From positions 39,298,027 through 39,362,026 of the forward strand of contig NC_079491.1 in assembly GCF_020520425.1 (NCBI RefSeq): a stretch of 64,000 bases of DNA, given 5' to 3'. Positions 56,549 through 64,000 of the stretch are shown one piece after another. The position numbers and the translations under genes were made by a program. The notes under the pieces were generated by a model. The model worked only from the letters and a program-made list of their open reading frames with translations. It had not been told where the DNA came from and did no database searches. Within the stretch, counting starts at the first letter, position 1. Each line of letters starts with the position of its first letter. Source of the stretch: Spinacia oleracea (lineage: Eukaryota; Streptophyta; Magnoliopsida; Caryophyllales; Amaranthaceae).

Positions 56549-56651
56549 TAGTTATTACAATTTTCAGCTGAAAAACCTTTCCTGCAAACCCTAAACCCAG
56601 AATCACCGTTCCATTTTTCAGCAATTGTCCAGTAATCTAAACAATTTAACA

Positions 56652-59236
56652 ATGGCGTTTGCTCAGAATCTCCGTCAAATCTTCAGCAGAGCTTCATCTG
56701 CTTCCCCAATTCTTCAATCGCACCTCAATTCAATTCGCCTCAACTCCACGCTCACTTCTCCTAAGCTCTTCGTCAGCGGTAAGATAAAACTGTTTCATTT
56801 TCACAAATTTAATCTGGGAATATTAGGCATGTTATTTTCCTCCTATTAACCTACATTTCTCATTAAAGTGGAATATTTTCCTTTTCTTTATTTCTCTGTT
56901 TTTCCCCCAATTAATATGTCATATGTGGTTGTTGATTAGTGTCATTGCATTACTGAATCGTTGAGTACAATGATTTAATTTAAATGGTGATTCTTTAAAC
57001 ATTACCATCAATCGAGAGATTGTAGATGTCGGCTAGCTTAGTTGGATGATAATGTCTGGGGGTTGATACTCAAGATTGGGTTCAAATCCCGCCTACATTA
57101 TTGTCCTTTGTGGTTGGGGATTCAACAAATTTATTGATTGCGGTTTTGGGTTGGCTCATTCCATTGATGGAAAGAAAATAAGTCAAGTGTAGCTTAAACT
57201 CTTACAGCGTGGTTGGTAATTAGAAGTTGTCATTAATTTCAAATTTATGTTCTCAAGTAATCAAATTGACTTTTCATTTTCAATTGAGAAATTGAGAATG
57301 GTTTAAGATGATTTGGAGTTTGGAAAGGTAGACCACTTTTTCAATTGGCTATATTTGCCTGATTAGGAAAATGTAATTCAACATAGATTAGTAGTATATA
57401 TTTGCCTTTTGGTTGTTTGTTTAAGAAGGATTAATGGGCGGAAAGAAAGGTAAGATCTGGTTTTCTTCTTCTTCATTGATGGGATTAGTTCGGGTGCTGT
57501 TGGGCCAGTTGGCTATTGTCAATGTCAACTTTTGTTCAATTTTATTTCACATTGTCAATTAGAGAAGGCAAGGGACTGATAAAAATTTATTTGGACCTCA
57601 AAAAAGTTAGAAAACTAGCTTGGTTGTAAGAGATTGTGAATTTGCGATAGCAGTACAGCGCATTACGGTTACTCTATTAACATTGAAAATTAGGTGATTT
57701 TTAGGAGGTTCTTATCTAAGATATGTGAGAAGAGGAAATATTTTGTAGTTGAAGTACAATACTTGTCTGGAATTTAGTTTTGGGCACCGGGAAGGCTTGT
57801 CTATCTCTCTTGATAGAGTTAGTTCAGGATCTTATGTGTCTGTCATATCCTTCAGGTGTCAACATGGATTGGGAATATTGCACTGTCTATGTGGTGAAAT
57901 ACTGTGCCATTCCCTTTTCATATGTAAACTTTTGTGGGCACATTCTCGTGAATTAATGCTAGATAAAATGTTATAATGCTTTCAACCTCCTTGACAGTAG
58001 GTGTAGGTAAGCCAGGAGTTTTGAGCTTCTCAATTTCTTGAAAAGTCCTAGCCTTTTTATGATGTATTCCTGATAGCCTAAGAAAGGAATGTTACCTTAC
58101 TTTCAGCATAGCCAACATCAAAATAGAAGATGTTATCTCTGTTAAAATGCAGCGATTCTTATTTTTTTTAAGCACCACTTTAAATATCTGTACACCTTAT
58201 GACAGCGTGTACCAGGAGGAGGAGAGAGTTGTATTAATAGAGTTATTCGATGTTGACCTTTCCATGATGATCATATTAGTCATTTAGTCCTTATTTTTTC
58301 ACGACTTTCCTGGCTACCTGGGCATAAGGGCTCATTTGAAGATTAGCAAATGAGCTTTTGTTGTATGTTCTAGCTGCTAGTTCTATGTCTGACAGCTTGT
58401 TACACAATACAGAACCAGGACATTTTTGATCAACTGATCATTATTTTGATTCTCCTAATGTGATCTTGTGCTGTTGTTGACCGGATTTTCTGTTAGACTA
58501 TAAAGCAGCTTTTATTTTCAACTAATTAAACTATGTATAACATGTTAGTTGACCACTCACTAAAATAATGGAAAGGTGATATTTTTTTTCCCTATTTCCA
58601 ATAGCCCCAAACCAATCTAACTCCACTTATTTTAAGGACATTTTATCAATTGAGTAGGTGTTAGTTAACCACAAGTTATTTGTTTAAATAATTTTCTTTT
58701 TTCAAAACCTAATATGCCTATTTTTAGTACATGCCTGATTTCTTACATGCTATTACAAGGTGTACGCGTAAATGAATGCCTAATGGCATTTATTTAGGAT
58801 TGGGTAAAGTCAAAATTGAGAGTGTTTGTCTTTGGACTTTGTGGACAGGACTTAGCAGAATGACTACAGATGAAAAATTCACAGAAGCATTTGCTGCCTT
58901 TGGGCAACTTGTCGAAGGTATCTTTAAATTTCAATCAGTTTCTTGGTGTTTCTCTAGTTGCTAGCTAATCAATTATTTATGATGAATGCAGCAAAAATTG
59001 TTGTAGATAAACCTACAGGGAAATCAAAGGGATTTGGTTTTGTAACATATGCCACTGTAAAAGAAGCCGAGAAAGCACGTGCAGAAATGAACGCTAAGTT
59101 CTTGGATGGATGGGTTATCTTTGTCGATCCTGCCAAGCCAAGGGAGTCTAGACCGCCTCAACATGAGTCACGGGCCACACAGCCTCAACAAAGTGGTTTT
59201 TCTGTAAACAAGACTGTCGGATATTACAGGCAATAG
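56652..59236 (+). CDS. small RRM RNA-binding protein, organelle-targeted
   Basis: Three exons (56652-56778, 58849-58917, 58992-59236; splice phases agree), 146 residues. The N-terminus (MAFAQNLRQIFSRASSASPI) is rich in Ser, Arg and Ala and lacks acids: a mitochondrial (possibly plastid) transit peptide. One RRM follows, with RNP2 LFVSGLS and RNP1 KGFGFVTYA, ending LDGWVIFVDPAKPRE, then a short Gln/Pro tail. This matches plant small glycine-rich or organelle RRM proteins that help RNA editing or stability; the exact ortholog is not decided and no Gly-rich tail is seen. Intron 1 is about 2.07 kb and holds a SINE. The ATG at 56652 is used because the upstream in-frame ATG-like start lies in the leader. 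Upstream DNA is a Stowaway MITE. Confidence 0.88.
57028..57180 (+). mobile_element. tRNA-derived SINE in intron 1 of the RRM gene
   Basis: A-box-like TAGCTTAGTTGG (57034-57045) and B-box GGGTTCAAATCCC (57078-57090) at the usual spacing, then a non-tRNA tail of about 90 bp ending in GAAAGAAAATAAG. A target duplication was not made out. Confidence 0.7.
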
Positions 59237-59434
59237 AAGTCTACTTATTATTACAATCAGAATTTATTACAATGGATCATTAATTCCTGCTAGCATCTGT
59301 AGGTGGAGACATTTCAGGGCCTCCTTAAGAAAAGGAAAATCGCCTGCCCTTTTTCTTCCGCCTTCTCTTCGCTCTGGAAAATCGCCTACTGATGGTGACA
59401 ATTGATAGTAAGAAAAAAAATAGCAGAGCTTAAT
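59237..59434 (+). other. 3' flank of the RRM gene
   Basis: Probable 3' untranslated region, including a small duplicated word GGAAAATCGCCT (about 59334 and 59377). Confidence 0.45.
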
Positions 59435-60075
59435 CAGGCACGGCCCTAGGGGGTAGGCGAGGGGTGCGACCGCCTAGGGCCCAAGGCGAAAAGGGGCCCA
59501 AAATAATTGTCTATCCATTAATTTAGTACTAGTAATAAACAACGCATTAAATACACATGTTATTTCCTTGGCACATTGGTAGAAAGTAGATTCTAAAGTT
59601 TTGATATCTACTAGAGGTCTAGGGTTCGACTCAGTTTATGTACGTAGTATTTGACTTTTAGTACTCATTTCTAATTGATATAACTATATGTGAGCAACAA
59701 AATGCTTATTTGATGGACTATGGGTTTATAAGTTTTAAAATAGATAAGCATTTTAATGAAGACAAAATTAACTGATATTTTGATATGCTCAAAATGAACC
59801 TTTATTTCCAATAAATATCTCTTTACGCATATTAATTATCTTGTAATTAAGTGAGTATTTATTTTATTGAAATATTTCAAGAAATCGACTACAGCCGGAT
59901 TTTGAAATTCTAGGATCCTGCAAAGGAGATATAGTAAGTTTTTATTGATTTGAATTCAACAATATAATGGATTTCACAAAAAAAATAAATTATTTCAGTT
60001 AAAGACGTATTATTTGGGAAGGGGCCCAAATCCCTTATTTCGCCTAGGGCCCTCAAAATGTCAGGACCGGGCCTG
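59435..60075. mobile_element. non-autonomous hAT-like transposon
   Basis: Inverted ends CAGGCACGGCCCTAG and the reverse of CAGGCCCGGTCC, with GCCTAGGGCCC inside on both sides. A perfect 8-bp target duplication AGCTTAAT lies at 59427-59434 and 60076-60083, the duplication size of hAT elements. 641 bp, no transposase. Confidence 0.9.
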
Positions 60076-60083
60076 AGCTTAAT

Positions 60084-60586
60084 CCTTGCCATGTGTGGTA
60101 GCATATAGCAATTAAGCTTATAATCTCTTCTCGTTTCCTTGTATTTTACTCCGTACTTGATTACATGATTTGAAATACTTGATTCAAACATAAACTCCAA
60201 CTGAAGTTACCATCTCCATTAGTTGGATAGAAGAATGATTCCCCAAAGCTGTAGGTAAACCAGAGGCAAATTCACTAAACCACCACATGGATCATTGTAA
60301 TGGAAAAAGTCATAAAAGCAACTGAAAGAGATTAAGGAGTGTGTGGTTAGATGATGTTTGGGGTTAAATGAGAGGTTTGAGGCAAAACAGAGGTTTGGTT
60401 TATACCTCACTAAAACCTCTAATGAGATTGTGTGGTTGAGAAAGGATTGAAAAGAGTTTTGGATCCAAAAAGCTACTAATTGAAGCTATTTGGAGAGAGG
60501 TTTGTCATATTTGAGTGGGATTGACTCTTATATATCCTAAAACTGGTCAAAGTTTCTATCTTTTACCGAGTTTCTTGACACTTATA
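60084..60586. other. intergenic, no gene
   Basis: Irregular repeats of GAGGTTT and AAACCTC words near 60370-60420. The open frames have no domain. Confidence 0.45.
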
Positions 60587-61213
60587 GGAAAAATTTGTTA
60601 AGTACTACCTATGTTGTTAGTGAGTTTATCAATTACTACCTAGGTTGTTAGTAGTTGTCAATTAGTACCTTTATTTCTAACAATTAATGTCAATTGCTAC
60701 CTTAGTCCATATTTTGGCCAATTAATTCACTAATGACAACATAATTAACCCTTAATTATTATTTTTTGAGGAAAATTAACCCTTAACTATAATTTAATCA
60801 TCTTAACTAATTAATAAAAATTAAAATCCCAAAAAAAAAGTTTCCCAAAATTAAATCACCAAAAATATTTTTTTTTTAAAAAATCCTAAATTACCAAAAT
60901 TAAATCCCAAAAATATTTTGGGATTTTTTTTCGGGATTGATTATATTTGATTTTTTTTGTTTTTTTTTTTAAATTTTGGGTAATTTTTGGGATTTTCTTT
61001 GGGGGTTTAACTTTTATTAATTTATTAAAATGATTAAATTATAATTAAGGATTAATTATGATTTTATTAGTGGATTAATTGGCCAAAATATGAATTCGTG
61101 TAGCAGTTGACATCAATTATTAAAACTGTAGGCAATAATTGAAAACTTTTAACAACCTAGGTAGTAATTGACAAACTTCCTACCAACATAGTTAGTAATT
61201 GACCAATTTTCCA
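60587..61213. mobile_element. fold-back element with arms of about 170 bp
   Basis: AATTACTACCTAGGTTGTTAG and TTTTGGCCAATTAAT-type words at the left recur inverted at the right (CTAACAACCTAGGTAGTAATT type). The flank ACTTATA is present on both sides (60580-60586 and 61214-61220). 627 bp; long arms suggest a MULE-like MITE. The middle is runs of A and T with CCCAAAA/TTTTGGG. Confidence 0.75.
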
Positions 61214-61220
61214 ACTTATA

Positions 61221-61433
61221 GAGTAATAAATTATGATAATATCCTTATTAGTCGTTTTACCCAAATATTTTAATGAAAACGGCTAGTACAACCAACTAAT
61301 CAAACTAGTTAATGCAATCCCCTAGTAAATAAAGCTAATTATTTGTAACCAAATAAGACCTTATTCTAGGAGATATTAAATTAACTCAATTTATTTTGAA
61401 TTGATATTATGAACATAAGAACTGGGTATAGAA
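61221..61433. other. AT-rich spacer
   Basis: No recognisable feature. Confidence 0.5.
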
Positions 61434-61712
61434 TCTCTATTATATAAGGGAACTCTTGAGGTGCTTTTAGTAAATGGCCTTTTGGTGTTTCATATAGAAC
61501 AGTCAATAATTCCCTCAATTATTTCATAATTTAATAAATTAATGCCCCTATTAATTACAAAGTTTAAATTACTACTACATTAATTATAAAATATAAGAGG
61601 GAAAAAAATGAGTGTTTAAGTTGAAAATCAATCTATTATATTATGTTAAATTGCTAAAAAAAAATGTGTGAATATTCGTTAATTAAAAGTAATGGTAACA
61701 ATAGTATATGTT
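61434..61712 (+). mobile_element. Helitron-like 5' end
   Basis: TCTCTATTATATAAGGGAAC after an A resembles the start of the 344-bp Helitron at 17266-17609, including the following TTTTGGTGT word. It is cut off by the LTR at 61713. A second similar start lies near 63524 beyond that LTR. Confidence 0.5.
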
Positions 61713-63500
61713 TGTGAGGGGGTCGAAAAAGCACGAGGCTAATGCGTGACCTTGTCCCTCGTGGGCGTGACGTTGTCAGATCAAGTGTAATTGGATTTCC
61801 TGTGAGTTTACACCCAATCGACTAGTAATATAGGAGTCGCCATTCAGTTTTTAAAGACAATGAGAAAAACTGACAAAACCCGATGATCGTGACATAAAGG
61901 GAGTGCAATTATGTTCGACCACGACGGCCATAGGTTCCCTTGTGATCCCTGGTATGGGGATCGCTCAACGTACACCCGCAGGGCAGAGATTGAGAGTTCG
62001 GGGGACTGTAACTACCGAGAGGAATGCTCATCGATAACTCCAGAGGCAGGTTATCCTTACTAGCTCAGCATAAATAATTGAAGGGACATGCGTTAAACTA
62101 TTAAACTATTCTGAATTGATTTTAGCAATATGCAACACATAACACTAAATCGATCGTGATTATCTTATTTAGATTGATTTAAGGTACCTAGCATGATAAT
62201 TCAATTGTCCAAGGTACTCCCTCCGTGTTTTTTTGAGAGATACACTTGGCCGGGCACGGGTATTAAGAAGAATAATTGAATGAAATAAAATAATAAAGCA
62301 AGTGGGGTTGGATAGATATTTTAATAATTAAATAAGTGGGGACCATGTCATTTTGGTGGGTGGAGGGTGGGGTGGGTTTATGAAAATATTTGTTTAATAG
62401 GATGGTGGGTGATAGGGTATATTAGATGTATTATTTAATTAGATGGTGGGGTTGATAAGTTACTAAAAATGGCAAGTGTATCTCTTAAATAAATACGGCC
62501 GGAAAAGGCAAGTGTATCTCTTAAAAAAATACAGAGGGAGTATTATCTTATTAGGCGTGATAGATCAATCAAGTTAATAGTTTGACAATTTTATAAAAGG
62601 GTGATGAAAGCGATTAAATCATATGAGGGACACATTACAACACACCCTTGAGAGGTGCGTTACTGTTCTCAGAAAACTAACCACTTGGCTTTGCTATTTC
62701 TCCTTTTATTTAACGAATCTCGGGTTTTCAAGCAATGTTCCAGTATTTAGGCTTAATTCATCAGCTACAAGGGGCAGGACGCGTTCTGTTCGACTTTTGG
62801 GTCGATTGCGACAGAACGCCGGATCAATTTTGCAGGGTGAGGCTAGGCTTAAGGCTAGAGTCAATACTCAGGTTATGGAATTGTGTGTCCTTCACGTCGG
62901 TTTTGAGGCTGTATTTATAGGGAAAGAGTTTGTGGAAAGATAGATTTTAAGATACGAATCCAAAAAGAATCCGGGAATAAAACGGCCCTAGGCATTTTCA
63001 GCGCCCAGGGCTGGGCGCCAAAGATTTCAGCGCCCAGGGCTGGGCGTTGAAAATGTGATCTGGGCCGAGTTCTTGTCAGATTTGGACTCTTAGAACACGG
63101 AGCTTTTTGGGAGATTTATCCGAGTATTTTATTGCGTATTACTTATGATGGAATGCGTCTGGGCCCGTTACGAACTCTAGGTTCTTTAGGAATTTAGTTC
63201 ATACGTGACTCTTATTTTCGAATTATACCACGAATGCAAATTCTATCTCCTTTAGGATTTATGTTGGAGTGCAACACCTATTTCTGACAGGTTTCTATCT
63301 TTTATGACTTTGCCACTTTTAACAACTACCTTTTACGGCAGTTACTATTCTTAGCAGGTTTCTATAAATAGCAGTTTTGGCTGAAATAAAAGGGTGATTG
63401 AGATTCGTTATTTTATAGGAGATGCGTTGCCTAGTGGAGATTTATGTTCTCATCATCGTACCTTCCCTTTCGGGAATGGGGACAAAAGTAGGTGTCTACA
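61713..63500 (+). mobile_element. LTR-like fossil (solo or partial LTR)
   Basis: Begins TGTGAGGGGGTCGAAAAAGC and ends GTAGGTGTCTACA, so TG..CA. About 1.46 kb after removing a Stowaway insertion (62217-62540). No coding parts are seen, and there is no clear target duplication. A 22-bp word with AGCGCCCAGGGCTGGGCG occurs twice (about 62996-63046). Probably Gypsy-class, but the family is not certain. Open frames inside are unsupported. Confidence 0.5.
62217..62540. mobile_element. Stowaway-type MITE inside the LTR fossil
   Basis: Ends CTCCCTCCGTGTTTTTTTGA and the reverse of CTCCCTCTGTATTTTTTTAA, continuing GAGATACACTTG/CAAGTGTATCTC; TA on both flanks. The right arm word GGCAAGTGTATCTCTTAA is duplicated within it (about 62471 and 62507). 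Confidence 0.9.
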
Positions 63501-64000
63501 TCGTGGGAGGGGTACATAAATCTTTATACACAAATCTTTATTTTATAAGGGAACTCTTGAGGTTATTAATTGATCTTTTGGTGTCCCCTATAAAATAGTC
63601 TAAAATACCCTCTTTCACTATTTATTAAAAAATTAAATTAAAAAAATACAATCAACTAAAATAGTTTAATTCACTTTTTATTAGAATAATTGAAAATGGC
63701 ATAAATCAAGAAAAATTAATACTAAATCAAACTAATGTTATCTCAAGTTTGGTTGCACGTAAGATCATTTCTACAAACTAAGCACAAATCAAAGAATAAT
63801 TGCAAGTTAGATTTTTTTTTTTAAAGAAAAACAATAACCAATATTGACTTGAATTAATCAATCATAATTTTCAATCCAAAAACAAATTAAATAGACAAAT
63901 TCAATTATCATTATTCCAAATTTGCAATCAAAATTTGTGACTAAGCTAACTTTGGAGATAACATTAATTAAATACTCATAATTCACGTCAATCATCTGTT
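63501..64000. other. AT-rich DNA with a Helitron-like start
   Basis: TCTTTATTTTATAAGGGAAC near 63524 resembles the Helitron starts at 61434 and 17609. No gene is seen to the end of the window. Confidence 0.45.

Noticed and set aside
57028-57095. Possible tRNA gene in the RRM intron
   Set aside because: The B box is good, but the stem is not tRNA-like and a non-tRNA tail follows; SINE.
62623-62943. Open frame of 106 residues
   Set aside because: It lies in an LTR-like fossil and has no recognisable domain.
61713-63500. Solo LTR with target duplication
   Set aside because: TG..CA ends are present but the five flanking bases differ, so only an LTR-like fossil is called.

Overview
The window is nuclear DNA of a flowering plant, most likely a eudicot and probably of the order Caryophyllales (spinach, beet and quinoa relatives). 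Genes have introns with GT..AG borders, the spacers are AT-rich, and repeats are nested: LTR retrotransposons, Stowaway-type MITEs, Helitrons, hAT and Mutator-like (MULE) DNA elements and tRNA-derived SINEs. The order-level call is my recollection of repeat and gene style, not a search result.

Only three genes look like ordinary host genes: a CYP76A-like cytochrome P450 (17929-20007, two exons, 504 residues), a DUF3475/DUF668 protein of the PSK SIMULATOR type on the minus strand (22067-23779), and a small organelle-targeted RRM RNA-binding protein (56652-59236, three exons, 146 residues).

Region by region: 1-11.4 kb is dominated by a young full-length Copia retrotransposon (477-10704, two 1,380-bp LTRs, target duplication GAAAA) inserted in an older repeat. 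11.4-17.6 kb is a mosaic of MITEs, a Pack-MULE-like element and Helitron pieces. 17.6-24.75 kb is the gene-bearing stretch with the P450 and DUF668 genes. 24.8-50.46 kb is one giant MULE. 50.5-56.6 kb and 59.4-64 kb are small nested transposons, LTR fossils and Helitron pieces around the RRM gene.

The giant MULE (about 25.7 kb) is the main discovery. It is bounded by a degenerate terminal inverted repeat of at least 72 bp that contains a GGTATACC palindrome. At its right end it carries a FAR1/SWIM-type MULE transposase read inward; at its left end an Ulp1-like (C48) protease gene, also read inward. This is the convergent two-gene layout of MuDR. Between them sit eight further cargo genes: two 191-residue paralogs, a coiled-coil protein, three two-exon paralogs that join an unknown domain to the front third of a LINE-type endonuclease fold, a 309-residue orphan, and a GRF zinc-finger/transmembrane protein. 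The non-coding spacers and introns of this element, but none of its exons, contain 22 exact copies of TTTGGTAC/GTACCAAA, against less than one expected by chance. Known precedent: VANDAL MULEs of Arabidopsis encode anti-silencing proteins (VANC) that recognise short motifs scattered through the non-coding parts of their own element. I infer that this element may carry a similar self-recognition code with a different motif and a different set of proteins.
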